DNA of 64,000 nucleotides, taken from Terrimonas sp. GTDB taxonomy: Bacteria > Bacteroidota > Bacteroidia > Chitinophagales > Chitinophagaceae. This document shows, one piece after another, positions 17,672 through 25,974 of this stretch. The stretch's first letter is position 1. Every line of letters begins with the position of its first letter. The notes below the pieces were generated by a model that was given only the letters and a program-made list of their open reading frames with translations, did no database searches and was not told the origin of the DNA. The DNA is taken from the NCBI GenBank assembly GCA_016125075.1, contig WGMO01000001.1, forward strand, positions 248,001-312,000, in the 5' to 3' direction. The translations under genes and the position numbers were made by a program.

Positions 17672-19450
17672 ATGAAATTCAAGAACCTCCACCTGATCCT
17701 TTTTGGCATACTGTTACAGATTTCCGCTTTTGCACAAAAAGATGAACTGCTACATTACCTACCGGAAAACGCCAATTTTGTGCTGCACCTGAACCTGGGC
17801 AAACTATCCAAAAAGATCAGCTGGGATGAGATCACCCAGATGGATTTTTTTGGAATGATTTCTAAAAAGGCCAGCGAAAAAGCGAAGACCTTCATTAACC
17901 AACCCGGTGAGACAGGAATTGATTTCAGTGCCGGCATTTATTTTGTTTTTAAAATGGCCCCTACCGGAAACAATGACGGGGAAACAAAAGACGATAGCAA
18001 TCTGATGATCCTGGCAAAAATGAATGATGAAAACCTGTTTATGGCCCTGGTAAAAAACAACGCCGGCAAAAATTCGTATATCGCCACCCGCGGACAAAAT
18101 CATTTTATGATCGAAAAAGGGGGCGCTGCTGCCTGGAATAAATCAGTGGCCATGTTAACCATCAGTACCGGAAAAAAATCAGGCAACAAACTTTCTAAAA
18201 AAGAAATAAAAGGGATCGAGAAGCAGTTGACGGCCATGATCAGCCCGGCAAAAAACAATTTCTATACCCAAGACACCCGTTACCAGCAACTGGTAACACA
18301 GGACCCTGATATAGCCATCTGGTCAGATGGAACCCTTGGTAAACTGGGCGGGATGAAAAAAAATCCTTTTGCTGCACTCAACCTCGGCCTCACCAACAAT
18401 GACGGTTTTAAAGCTACGGCCATCAATTTTGAGAACGGGAAGATCATCTCAACAAACAGTAACTGGATCAGTGATTCCCTGGCACAGGTGATGTCTGCCA
18501 TTCTATCAAAACATTATAACAAGCATTTATTGAATAAGCTTCCGGCAGGCAATCCGTTGATGTTTATGAGCTTCTCGATGGATATGGAGAAAATGGGGGC
18601 CTACCTGGAACAATCCGGTATATCCGAAAAGCTGAACAGCATGCTGGAAAAGGACAGTATCCGGCTCAGTGATTTCCGGGGTGCCCTGGAGGGAGATTTT
18701 ATGATCGCTGTAAATATCCCGGATAAAGCCACCGCACCCAATGAAGAAACCGGCCCTCCCACGATCAGTGGTATGCAGTTTTATTTTGTGGCCACCGTAA
18801 AGGATGAAGACAAGATGAATAAACTGATTGCCACTGTCAACAAACAGGTTGAAAAAGCAAAAGAAAAAAAGAATAAGGATTGGGATGATGAAATGGATCC
18901 CGCAATAGTGGATACCACGATCAACGACAACGATGAAATTCCTCCGCCTGTTGTCATCGATACGCTTCCCCCGGAAGTTGAAATGGAGGGTGATACAGAT
19001 ACCTACAGGCAACATCCTTCATCCCCATTTAACAATATGAAACCGGTAATGCTAAATGAAGATGGCCTTTTTATCTTTTCTTTTTCGCAGGAAGCGGTGG
19101 ATGCTTATAAAAACAATTTAGGGAACAGTAATTTTTCCGAACTGAATAAAAATTATGGGGCTTCCCCCATGCTGATGTCAATAGACCTGAAAACCATAAT
19201 GGGTTTCGCCCTTGGGAAGGGACCTAAAACATCATCCGGCAATGAAGATGAAGAAAGAATGAATCAGTTCTTCAATAGCTTTGACAAAATGGTGATCTAT
19301 GGTGGTGATGTGGAAGGCAACAGGCTGAACAGCAATTTCGAGGTTCTTTTTTCCGATCCGGAGGTTAACAGCCTAAAACAGATCATGAAAATGTTTGGAC
19401 TTGTTTTCCAATCCATAGAGGCCGACAAGAAAAAAACTTCGTCCAACTGA
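17672..19450 (+). CDS. exported DUF4836-family protein
   Basis: A 592-residue exported protein: signal peptide (LHLILFGILLQISAFAQ), then the DUF4836-like start ELLHYLPENANFVLHLNLGKLSKKI and further segments such as NPLMFMSFSMDMEKMGAYLEQSG and the C-terminal NSNFEVLFSDPEVNSLKQIMKM. An acidic, proline-rich linker (about residues 395-450, rich in D/E/P/T) divides the chain. The family is found mainly in Bacteroidota and has no established function. It follows hisS by 7 bases, so it is probably on the same transcript, although functional connection to tRNA charging is not implied. Confidence 0.85.
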   Translation: MKFKNLHLILFGILLQISAFAQKDELLHYLPENANFVLHLNLGKLSKKISWDEITQMDFFGMISKKASEKAKTFINQPGETGIDFSAGIYFVFKMAPTGNNDGETKDDSNLMILAKMNDENLFMALVKNNAGKNSYIATRGQNHFMIEKGGAAAWNKSVAMLTISTGKKSGNKLSKKEIKGIEKQLTAMISPAKNNFYTQDTRYQQLVTQDPDIAIWSDGTLGKLGGMKKNPFAALNLGLTNNDGFKATAINFENGKIISTNSNWISDSLAQVMSAILSKHYNKHLLNKLPAGNPLMFMSFSMDMEKMGAYLEQSGISEKLNSMLEKDSIRLSDFRGALEGDFMIAVNIPDKATAPNEETGPPTISGMQFYFVATVKDEDKMNKLIATVNKQVEKAKEKKNKDWDDEMDPAIVDTTINDNDEIPPPVVIDTLPPEVEMEGDTDTYRQHPSSPFNNMKPVMLNEDGLFIFSFSQEAVDAYKNNLGNSNFSELNKNYGASPMLMSIDLKTIMGFALGKGPKTSSGNEDEERMNQFFNSFDKMVIYGGDVEGNRLNSNFEVLFSDPEVNSLKQIMKMFGLVFQSIEADKKKTSSN

Positions 19451-19550
19451 TCGTTAAGGAAACCGGGATATCAGGGTAGCTAGGGATGCACCGATAATAG
19501 CCAGCCAAACGGTCTGCTGCCTGCAACGCATTGCTTCGATGGACTGTAAA

Positions 19551-19574
19551 AATAAACCCCGGTTTGATCCGGGG
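19551..19574 (-). terminator. intrinsic terminator after the DUF3471-like gene
   Basis: Stem CCCCGG/CCGGGG with a 6-base loop at 19557-19574; on the minus strand it is followed by a T-rich run (TTTATTTTTA). It closes the minus-strand gene ending at 19597 and may also slow the convergent DUF4836 transcript. Confidence 0.8.
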
Positions 19575-19596
19575 CTTCTCTGTACCATCTTTTTTG

Positions 19597-19992
19597 TTAT
19601 TTAATGCTTTCTGTTATGACCGGCATCTTACCCGGGTATTGGATATAGCGGAATGACCATAATCCATTTTCCTTTTTGATCCCGTCAAGAATATAGCCCC
19701 CGGCCTCAATATGAACACCATTCACAACGCCAGTTTCACTTCTTTTGAATAAGGCCGTACCCTGAAATTCGACAATAGTATACAGGTCCTTTGCTTCTTT
19801 GACCAATAAAGAAGAACCGGCGGTGGAATACATATTCAATATGCTGTCGGTAAGCGTTACCTCAACATCGGGAACCACGCTTCCCTCCGGAAAAAGATAT
19901 ACACCCGTGTATTCCTGCAATGAATCTTTTTGCGCCAGGGCTGTGGAAAAGCTGGCCAGCACAACCCATAAAAAAAGAAATCCTTTTTTCAT
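19597..19992 (-). CDS. small exported DUF3471-like protein
   Basis: About 131 residues with a signal peptide (MKKGFLFLWVVLASFSTALAQ) and a single all-beta domain (EYTGVYLFPEGSVVPDVEVTL, LVKEAKDLYTIVEFQGTALF, NGVHIEAGGYILDGIKKENG) resembling the DUF3471 domain often attached to class C beta-lactamase-like proteins; here it stands alone. A longer frame extends to 20256 over the rlmN start and is rejected. An alternative ATG lies two codons upstream (19998). A minus-strand TAATTTTG box at 20035-20042 may be its promoter, back to back with that of rlmN. Confidence 0.7.
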   Translation of the reverse strand: MKKGFLFLWVVLASFSTALAQKDSLQEYTGVYLFPEGSVVPDVEVTLTDSILNMYSTAGSSLLVKEAKDLYTIVEFQGTALFKRSETGVVNGVHIEAGGYILDGIKKENGLWSFRYIQYPGKMPVITESIK

Positions 19993-20044
19993 ACCCATAA
20001 TTTTAATGGAAAATAAGCTATGCCCTGAAAATGGCAAAATTATC

Positions 20045-20078
20045 TTGTCCTTTAAGAATGAAGGGCTGCTTACCTTTG
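20045..20078 (+). promoter_or_regulatory. promoter of rlmN; leaderless geometry
   Basis: TTG at 20045-20047, 23 bases, then TACCTTTG at 20071-20078. The rlmN ATG at 20083 starts 5 bases after the last G, the same arrangement as at 15780/15785. Confidence 0.6.
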
Positions 20079-20082
20079 CCCG

Positions 20083-21132
20083 ATGAAAAGGGAGAAACAG
20101 AATATCAGGCACCTCAGCCTGGAGGAATTGGAAGCCTATTTTATTGACCGGAATGAGCAGAAATTCAGGGTGAAACAGGTCTGGGAATGGTTGTGGCAGA
20201 AACATGCTTTCAGCTTTGAACAGATGACCAACCTTTCCAAGGCGCTCCGGCAGCAACTGGCGAATGATTTTTCTTTACCGGCCCTTACGGTTGATGCTAC
20301 CCAATATAGCGCCGATGGCACTGTTAAATCAAGGTTTAAAACATTTGACGGCCATCTTATTGAGGGTGTGCTGATCCCCACTGATGAAAGAAAGACCGCC
20401 TGCGTTTCCTCACAGATCGGGTGCAGCCTGAGTTGCAAGTTCTGTGCAACCGGATATATTGACAGGAAACGAAACCTTGATTATGATGAGATCTACGATG
20501 AAGTGGTGCTGATCAACCAGCAAAGCGAGCGTATCTACGACAAGAAACTGACCAATATTGTCTTCATGGGTATGGGGGAGCCCCTGCTGAATTATAAGAA
20601 TGTGCTGAAAGCCATTGAAAGGATCACTTCCCCTGATGGCCTGGGGATGAGCCCAAGACGAATTACCGTTTCCACTGCCGGGGTGGCAAAACAGATCCGG
20701 CAACTGGGTGATGACAAAGTGAAATTCAAACTGGCCCTGTCCTTACATGCTGCCAATGACAAGAAAAGACATGAGATCATGCCCATCAATGACAGCAATG
20801 ATATCCATTCGCTGGTGGAAGCCCTGAATTATTTTTACCAGCAAACAAAGAATGAGATCACCTTTGAATACATCCTCTTCAATGATTTTAATGACAGCCC
20901 CCAGGACGCCGATGAACTGATAAAAATATACCGGCAGGTACCGGCCGACCTGATCAATATCATCGAATACAACCCAATCGATTTTGCCAGTTTCACCAAG
21001 CCTTCTGAAGAAAAGACGGATGCCTTTATGCACTATCTTGAAAAAAACAGGGTCAATGCCCGTTTACGCCGTAGCCGGGGTAAAGATATTGATGCGGCCT
21101 GCGGGCAACTGGCCAATAAGGAAGGTCATTAA
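20083..21132 (+). CDS. rlmN: 23S rRNA (adenine(2503)-C(2))-methyltransferase
   Basis: Radical-SAM methyltransferase that modifies A2503 of 23S rRNA (and A37 of some tRNAs). The 349-residue protein has an N-terminal accessory domain (LEELEAYFIDRNEQKFRVKQVWEWLW), the CxxxCxxC cluster motif in IGCSLSCKFCATGY, the glycine-rich VFMGMGEPLLNY segment, the RRITVSTAGVA and LALSLHAAND blocks, and the C-terminal LRRSRGKDIDAACGQL segment with the methyl-accepting cysteine. Start fixed by the promoter immediately upstream. Confidence 0.97.
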   Translation: MKREKQNIRHLSLEELEAYFIDRNEQKFRVKQVWEWLWQKHAFSFEQMTNLSKALRQQLANDFSLPALTVDATQYSADGTVKSRFKTFDGHLIEGVLIPTDERKTACVSSQIGCSLSCKFCATGYIDRKRNLDYDEIYDEVVLINQQSERIYDKKLTNIVFMGMGEPLLNYKNVLKAIERITSPDGLGMSPRRITVSTAGVAKQIRQLGDDKVKFKLALSLHAANDKKRHEIMPINDSNDIHSLVEALNYFYQQTKNEITFEYILFNDFNDSPQDADELIKIYRQVPADLINIIEYNPIDFASFTKPSEEKTDAFMHYLEKNRVNARLRRSRGKDIDAACGQLANKEGH

Positions 21133-21291
21133 CCTGCATTAACACCATTCATCCGTTTTTCCGGCCGGCCAATAAAGAACAGGGCTGCAAATTAAACCTG
21201 TGGTCACGGTTCCTGTCCCTACTATGTTAAAAAAATTAAAACCCCCGGAAGTTTTCCGCTACGGAGGCATCAAACTAAAAAAAGTAAAGAC

Positions 21292-21945
21292 ATGAAAAAA
21301 TTATTATTAACAGCAACCATCGCCATGATGGCCACTGTATTTGTACAGGCACAGGACATGCCACGTCGCAGGCCGATGCGGGACCCGGGAAAGATGATGA
21401 ATGAACTGAATCTTTCTGATGAACAAAAAGCAAAAGCAAAGACCTACAACGAAGATTACCGGAAACAGATGCAGGCACTCCGGAAAGACCACCAGGAAAA
21501 GATGCAAAGCCTGCTGACAAAAGAGCAGAAAGAGAAGATCGTAAAATCAAGGGAAGAGCGGAGGGCCATAGCCCGGGTCGATGCGAATGCAAGAGCAGAA
21601 AAAATGAAGATCCGGCTGGGTCTTACCGATGAGCAAGCTGCCAAAATCGAAAAAAACAGGGCTGAAATGCACCAGCAAATGCAATCCCTTCGGGATAATA
21701 AATCCCTGAGCCCCGATGACAGAAAAGCAAAAATGCAGGAACTGTTTAAACAACAAAGGGAAGATATGCAGTCTGTCCTTACTAAAGAGCAACAGGCCAA
21801 ATGGAAGGCACTGCAATCCAATAAGGGCCGGAAAGGACCAAAAGGACCGATGGGAAACAAGGGACCGAAAGGACCGAAAGGCCCAAAGGGACCGAAAGGC
21901 CCAATGAATGATACGCAAGGGATGAAACCCATCCGGGAACAATGA
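21292..21945 (+). CDS. Spy/CpxP-like exported protein with a collagen-like C-terminal tail
   Basis: A 217-residue exported protein: signal peptide (KLLLTATIAMMATVFVQAQ), then a highly charged, helical, Gln/Lys/Met-rich body with three LTxxQ-like motifs (LNLSDEQKAKAK, SLLTKEQKEKI, LGLTDEQAAKI, SVLTKEQQAKW), the signature of the Spy/CpxP/DUF4890 group of periplasmic chaperone-like proteins. The C-terminus carries nine consecutive Gly-X-Y triplets, mainly Gly-Pro-Lys (coding bases 21826-21906), which is unusual. It stands alone and ends 20 bases before a strong terminator. A role in envelope protein folding is inferred from the family only. Confidence 0.82.
   Translation: MKKLLLTATIAMMATVFVQAQDMPRRRPMRDPGKMMNELNLSDEQKAKAKTYNEDYRKQMQALRKDHQEKMQSLLTKEQKEKIVKSREERRAIARVDANARAEKMKIRLGLTDEQAAKIEKNRAEMHQQMQSLRDNKSLSPDDRKAKMQELFKQQREDMQSVLTKEQQAKWKALQSNKGRKGPKGPMGNKGPKGPKGPKGPKGPMNDTQGMKPIREQ
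21826..21906 (+). repeat. nine Gly-X-Y codon triplets (collagen-like tract)
   Basis: Nine tandem 9-base units each encoding Gly-X-Y, chiefly Gly-Pro-Lys (variants GRK, GPM, GNK). Units differ at third codon positions (gga/ggc, ccg/cca, aaa/aag), so the tract is not a perfect simple repeat but could still vary in length. Confidence 0.9.
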
Positions 21946-21965
21946 TTCTGCAAGCAAAAAAAATG

Positions 21966-21987
21966 ACCCGCTCCGGCGGGTTTTTTT
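21966..21987 (+). terminator. intrinsic terminator
   Basis: Stem CCCGC/GCGGG (plus one A-T pair) with a TCCG loop followed by seven T residues. It terminates the plus-strand Spy/CpxP-like gene ending at 21945. Confidence 0.9.
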
Positions 21988-21992
21988 ATACC

Positions 21993-22000
21993 TATATTTG
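21993..22000 (+). promoter_or_regulatory. candidate -7 box of the pseudouridine synthase pair
   Basis: TATATTTG, an exact TAnnTTTG match, 38 bases before the next ATG and directly after the terminator. No TTG at the usual spacing because the terminator T-run occupies that position. Confidence 0.45.
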
Positions 22001-22038
22001 CCACTCAACTACTGTTGTAAAACAGCAAATCAACTTCC

Positions 22039-22992
22039 ATGAAAAAGAAAAGCAGCTCCGCTCCGAAAAAGAAAGCCTCTCATTTCGATAAGTTTAAAAA
22101 GAAAAAAAGTAACGCTGCGATCAAAGAACAGTTCCGGCAGGAAAAAAAGAAATGGAAAAAAGAACGGGAAGCATTTTTTGAAAAAAAGAAAGCCGATGCC
22201 AGGGCCCAGCAACAGGGAATACCATCAGCCAATACGATCATTGTCAACCCGAAATCCAAAGACCTTCACCTGCAGATGCCGCTGAATAAATTTATTGCGC
22301 ATAGCGGTGTTTGTGCCAGAAGGGAAGCTGCTGATATGGTAAAAGAAGGAAAAGTGAAAGTGAACGGGACAGTGATCGTGGAACCCGGGTTTAAAGTATC
22401 CGCCAAAGACGATATCCAGGTGAACGGTAAAAAAGTCAACCTCGAAAAGAACCTGGTGTACATTCTGCTCAACAAACTAAAGGATTATATCACCACCACG
22501 GATGACCCCAGGAACAGGAAAACGGTGATCGAACTGATTAAGAATGCAACAAAAGAAAGGATATACCCCGTAGGGCGCCTGGACAGGAATACTTCGGGGG
22601 TTTTGTTACTGACCAACGACGGGGACCTTTCACAAAAACTCACCCACCCCAGCAACCAGGTTAAAAAACTGTATGCTGTTACACTGGACCGACCCCTCGA
22701 AAAAAATGATTTTGAAAAGATCCTGGCCGGGATCACCCTGGAAGATGGAAAGGTTACCGTCGACTCCCTGGCCTATAGTGATATAAAAGACAAGAAACAG
22801 GTTGGTATTGAAATTCACAGTGGGCGCAACCGTATAGTACGGCGCATCTTTGAACATCTGGGTTACGATGTAAAAGCACTGGACCGGGTGATTTTTGCCG
22901 GACTCACCAAAAAAAATGTGGAAAGAGGAAAATGGCGATTACTGTCAGAAAAAGAAGTCAGGGACCTTAAATATTTCGGTAAAGGGAAATAA
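22039..22992 (+). CDS. RluB/RsuA-type ribosomal large-subunit pseudouridine synthase
   Basis: Isomerises a specific uridine in rRNA. The 317-residue protein has a strongly basic, lysine-rich extension (about residues 1-80), an S4 RNA-binding domain (MPLNKFIAHSGVCARREAADMVKEGKVKVNG) and a RsuA-family catalytic domain with the signature PVGRLDRNTSGVLLLTNDGDL containing the catalytic aspartate, followed by SGRNRIVRRIFEHLGYDVKAL. RluB is more likely than RsuA because of length and the GRNR-VRR motif, but the exact target uridine cannot be set from sequence. It is followed 6 bases later by a second synthase. Confidence 0.9.
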   Translation: MKKKSSSAPKKKASHFDKFKKKKSNAAIKEQFRQEKKKWKKEREAFFEKKKADARAQQQGIPSANTIIVNPKSKDLHLQMPLNKFIAHSGVCARREAADMVKEGKVKVNGTVIVEPGFKVSAKDDIQVNGKKVNLEKNLVYILLNKLKDYITTTDDPRNRKTVIELIKNATKERIYPVGRLDRNTSGVLLLTNDGDLSQKLTHPSNQVKKLYAVTLDRPLEKNDFEKILAGITLEDGKVTVDSLAYSDIKDKKQVGIEIHSGRNRIVRRIFEHLGYDVKALDRVIFAGLTKKNVERGKWRLLSEKEVRDLKYFGKGK

Positions 22993-22998
22993 TCAACG

Positions 22999-23721
22999 AT
23001 GAAGATTAGTGATCTGCTTATTTCGGAAGATGATGACATTATTGCTATCAACAAACCCTCCGGCTTACTGACCATCCCCAACCGGGAAGCCAATGAAATT
23101 TCGCTGAAAGACCTGTTGATAGAAAAATATGGACAGGTCTTTGTCGTTCACCGTCTTGACCGGGAAACCAGCGGAATGATCATTTTCGCAAAAAACGAAA
23201 AAGCCCATCGTCATTTTTCCCTGCAATTCGAGAACCGGGAAACCGAAAAAATATACCAGGGTCTTGTGCTCGGCACACCCGACCCAACAACAGGAACGAT
23301 CAATGCCCCCATTGCTGAACATTCGGTAAAAAGAGGAATGATGATCATCCATCGCAGGGGCAAAACATCAATCACGGATTATGCCCTGCTCAGGGATTTC
23401 AAAAGATATGCCTGGTTACAGTTCCAGATCCATACCGGCCGCACCCACCAGATCCGGATCCACATGAAAGAACTGGGTAACCCGATTGTTTGTGATCCAT
23501 TATATGGAGACGGGAAACCGGTTTTACTTTCTTCTTTGAAGAAAAAGTTCAACCTCTCAAAAAATGAACTGGAAGAAAAACCCATTCTCAACCGGCTGGC
23601 CCTTCACGCCTTCCAGTTATCCATTACCGGCCCCGGGGGGAAAGTCTATACCCTGCAGGCCCCCCTGCACAAAGACCTGCGTGCATTATTACAACAGCTC
23701 GAAAAAAACAGTTCGGCTTAG
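22999..23721 (+). CDS. RluA-family pseudouridine synthase
   Basis: A 240-residue catalytic domain of the RluA family without an S4 domain. Visible motifs: DDIIAINKPSGLLTIP, the active-site block FVVHRLDRETSGMIIFAKN with the catalytic aspartate, and the LQFQIHTGRTHQIRIHMKELG segment followed by DPLYGDG. Target could be rRNA or tRNA (RluA/RluC/TruC-like); not decidable here. It probably shares a transcript with the preceding gene. Its 3' end faces the TauE/SafE gene, 21 bases away. Confidence 0.9.
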   Translation: MKISDLLISEDDDIIAINKPSGLLTIPNREANEISLKDLLIEKYGQVFVVHRLDRETSGMIIFAKNEKAHRHFSLQFENRETEKIYQGLVLGTPDPTTGTINAPIAEHSVKRGMMIIHRRGKTSITDYALLRDFKRYAWLQFQIHTGRTHQIRIHMKELGNPIVCDPLYGDGKPVLLSSLKKKFNLSKNELEEKPILNRLALHAFQLSITGPGGKVYTLQAPLHKDLRALLQQLEKNSSA

Positions 23722-23742
23722 TCTACTCAATACCCGGGTAAT

Positions 23743-24690
23743 TCATAAAAAAACAGCGCGGTATACCGTAATGAGGCTCATGACAATGACCAGTATTCCA
23801 ACAATCACAAACATTTTCCTGACCGGCAACCGGGAAGTCAGCATGGCAGAGAAGGGTGCTGTAATGATACCGCCGATCAGCAGACCTGCCACAATATTCC
23901 AATGATGGATGCCCACCTGGAATACAAATGTGATGGCACTGGCCACCGTCAGGATGAATTTTGCGACGGTGGAACTTCCGATCACATAGCGGGGTGTTCG
24001 GCCGTTCTTGATAAAGGTACCCGTCACCAATGGCCCCCATCCCCCGCCACCAAATGAATCGATGAATCCCCCTACGAGACCGAGAACGGGAATATTGGTT
24101 TTTTTCCGTGCACTGTCAGGCTTTTTCTTTTTAAAGGAATTCTGCAGGATTCTTACCCCGAGGTAAAGGGTATAAAGGGCGATCACAGGTTTTGTCATCT
24201 TCGCATAGCGTTCACCGACATAAGTGAGCAATAAAGCCCCGATCACGGCACCGATGATCGCCGGCAGGGCCAATAGTTTTGTCAATTTCTTATTGACATT
24301 TCCGAGTTTATAATGACTGATGCTACCTGCAGCAGTCGTAAACGATTCTGCAGAATGGATACTGGCACTGATAATCGGCGGTGACACATTCAACATCAGC
24401 AAGATGGTGGTACAAATCACCCCGTAACCCATACCCATTGAACCCGCAACGATCTCTGCGAGAAAGCCCACCAGTAACATCCAATAAAAAAGATGATGAT
24501 CCTTATTCAGCGTATCCAGGACCTCATGAAAAGGAACATAGGTGTAGAGAAGGTAAGCAATCGCAATGATAAGGATCCCGATACCCAATGTGATCAGGTA
24601 ACGGTTCGCCCTTTTCTGTCCGTCGGCCACGATATCCGAACTAATGCCTTCTTCTGCCAAAAAAGTATTTACAGGTTGTTGATCATGCAT
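23743..24690 (-). CDS. TauE/SafE-family (sulfite exporter-type) membrane permease
   Basis: About 315 residues with roughly eight hydrophobic segments and the internal repeat of the TauE/SafE/UPF0721 family (MLLVGFLAEIVAGSMGMGYG; NIPVLGLVGGFIDSFGGGGWGPLVTG). It is the last gene of the tetrapyrrole/siroheme operon and its start overlaps the end of the cysG-like gene by 8 bases. Because members export sulfite, sulfoacetate or other organosulfur anions, its place in a sulfite-reduction regulon fits removal or exchange of sulfur anions, but the substrate is inferred. Starts at 24699 or 24738 are also possible. Confidence 0.85.
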   Translation of the reverse strand: MHDQQPVNTFLAEEGISSDIVADGQKRANRYLITLGIGILIIAIAYLLYTYVPFHEVLDTLNKDHHLFYWMLLVGFLAEIVAGSMGMGYGVICTTILLMLNVSPPIISASIHSAESFTTAAGSISHYKLGNVNKKLTKLLALPAIIGAVIGALLLTYVGERYAKMTKPVIALYTLYLGVRILQNSFKKKKPDSARKKTNIPVLGLVGGFIDSFGGGGWGPLVTGTFIKNGRTPRYVIGSSTVAKFILTVASAITFVFQVGIHHWNIVAGLLIGGIITAPFSAMLTSRLPVRKMFVIVGILVIVMSLITVYRAVFL

Positions 24691-25291
24691 GGCTATCATT
24701 TTTTGCAGTTGTGACCGATAATTCCCGGGTGATGGCATTCAGTCTTTTCACTTTCTCCTCAAACCCCCCTTTTATTTCATTTCTTATGATCTGCAGGTTG
24801 TCCAGGAGTTCGTCCATTTCTTCCGGTAAGATATCAATCAACAGCTCTTTTATTCTTTTGGCGATGGTAGGTGACATACCATTGGTACTGATGGCGATCT
24901 TGATATACCCTTTTTGCACAATACTCCCCAGGTAAAGATCGCAGAGATCCGGAGTGTCGGCCACATTGACCAACAAAAACCTTTCCCCGGCATGCTCTTT
25001 TATTTCCCGGTGCAGGCCTGGATTGTCTGTTGCGCAGATCACAAGGTGTTTGTGTTCCAGGTCTGCCAGGACAAATGGCCTTTCTTCAATCTTGCAATGG
25101 GGGTGGCGGGCGACCAGGTCCCGGATCTCTTTCCGCACAAAGGGAGCAACGATGGTGACCGGAGCCTCCGGGGCATTGGACAGCAGGGAATCCAATTTTT
25201 CCAATCCCACATTCCCTCCTCCCACCAGCAGGGTTTGCAATTGTTCCAGTTTAAGAAAAACCGGGTATAACTTATTCTTATTTGAATTCAT
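24683..25291 (-). CDS. precorrin-2 dehydrogenase / sirohydrochlorin ferrochelatase domain (CysG N-terminal type)
   Basis: Converts precorrin-2 to sirohydrochlorin with NAD and probably inserts iron to give siroheme. The 202 residues correspond to the N-terminal half of CysG or to Met8: a Rossmann motif (LLVGGGNVGLEKLDSLL), HLVICATDNPGLHREIKEHA, LVNVADTPDLCDLYLGSIVQKGYIKIAISTNGMSPTIAKRIKE. The methyltransferase half is missing and is supplied by the separate cobA gene at 37853. Start at 25291 lies one base after the upstream stop; an in-frame ATG at 25327 would overlap the upstream gene. Confidence 0.93.
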   Translation of the reverse strand: MNSNKNKLYPVFLKLEQLQTLLVGGGNVGLEKLDSLLSNAPEAPVTIVAPFVRKEIRDLVARHPHCKIEERPFVLADLEHKHLVICATDNPGLHREIKEHAGERFLLVNVADTPDLCDLYLGSIVQKGYIKIAISTNGMSPTIAKRIKELLIDILPEEMDELLDNLQIIRNEIKGGFEEKVKRLNAITRELSVTTAKNDSHA

Positions 25292-25292
25292 A

Positions 25293-25973
25293 TCATTGAA
25301 TAAATGAAAAGTTTTTTTGAAATACAATTGACGCTATATGTTGGATGGATGCCGGCCTGCGGATACCTATATACCCTACCAGTAACTGGCTTGTGGACGA
25401 GAACCGGTAACCAAGCGATCCTGATAGCCTGTTTTGATCAAACATCATGGGCCTGCCTCTTTTATTTTGGAGCATCCATTCATCGATTACCTGTATTTCC
25501 CAGCGCAAACCCCATGGCCATAATAGGGCGGTCCGGTATCGAAGCCGGAATGCCACATCAGCAGGTAATTTATCGACCGTAGAAAAAAATCGTTCCTCCA
25601 GCCTCATACGATGGGTCCATTGAAAGGCGTTCCCAATAAAAATTTTATCCTCCAGTTCCTGCCATATCCTTTTTTCGAAGCCAAATTCTTTACTGGACGG
25701 TGATAAAGAAACACGATGAAAGAATAAAGCCATGCCGCTGGCAGCCTGCAGATGTTGATCCAGCCGATACCGGATACCGGTCCGATAAAAAAACTGCTGT
25801 GCCTGCAGGGAATGGTCCTGGGTCCTGTACCCTTCATCATTGTGCCATTCCCATTTTGACGAGAGCTTTATGTGCTGCTGAAAGCCTAACCATACACCCG
25901 TATGGGGTCTTTGTGCAGGTAATTCAACTGCCACCATAAAAAAAAAGTAAATATAGATGCCCCTTTTCCACAT
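25293..25973 (-). CDS. exported DUF2490-family protein
   Basis: About 226 residues, with a signal peptide (MWKRGIYIYFFFMVAVELPAQ) and a beta-rich body (GVWLGFQQHIKLSSKWEWHNDEGYR, FYRTGIRYRLDQHLQAASGMALFFHR, LRYRTALLWPWGLRWEIQVIDEW, LSGSLGYRFSSTSQLLVGYIGIR) typical of DUF2490, predicted as a small outer-membrane barrel. It is inserted between hemB and the cysG-like gene in the tetrapyrrole operon, with 1-base gaps on either side, so it is certainly co-expressed. The family has no established function. The longer frame up to 26072 overlaps hemB and is not used. Confidence 0.8.
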   Translation of the reverse strand: MWKRGIYIYFFFMVAVELPAQRPHTGVWLGFQQHIKLSSKWEWHNDEGYRTQDHSLQAQQFFYRTGIRYRLDQHLQAASGMALFFHRVSLSPSSKEFGFEKRIWQELEDKIFIGNAFQWTHRMRLEERFFSTVDKLPADVAFRLRYRTALLWPWGLRWEIQVIDEWMLQNKRGRPMMFDQNRLSGSLGYRFSSTSQLLVGYIGIRRPASIQHIASIVFQKNFSFIQ

Positions 25974-25974
25974 A

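Noticed and set aside
21456-22008. Proline/phenylalanine/glycine-rich frames on the minus strand opposite the Spy/CpxP-like gene
   Set aside because: They are the reverse reading of the collagen-like and Lys/Gln-rich coding tract, with no promoter or ribosome-binding context.
23719-23741. A TAGTCTAC half site at the end of the RluA-type gene, partly matching the Rrf2-type operator
   Set aside because: The second half (CCGGGTAA) does not align with GTAGGGTA at the right spacing, and the position is between two convergent gene ends with no promoter.
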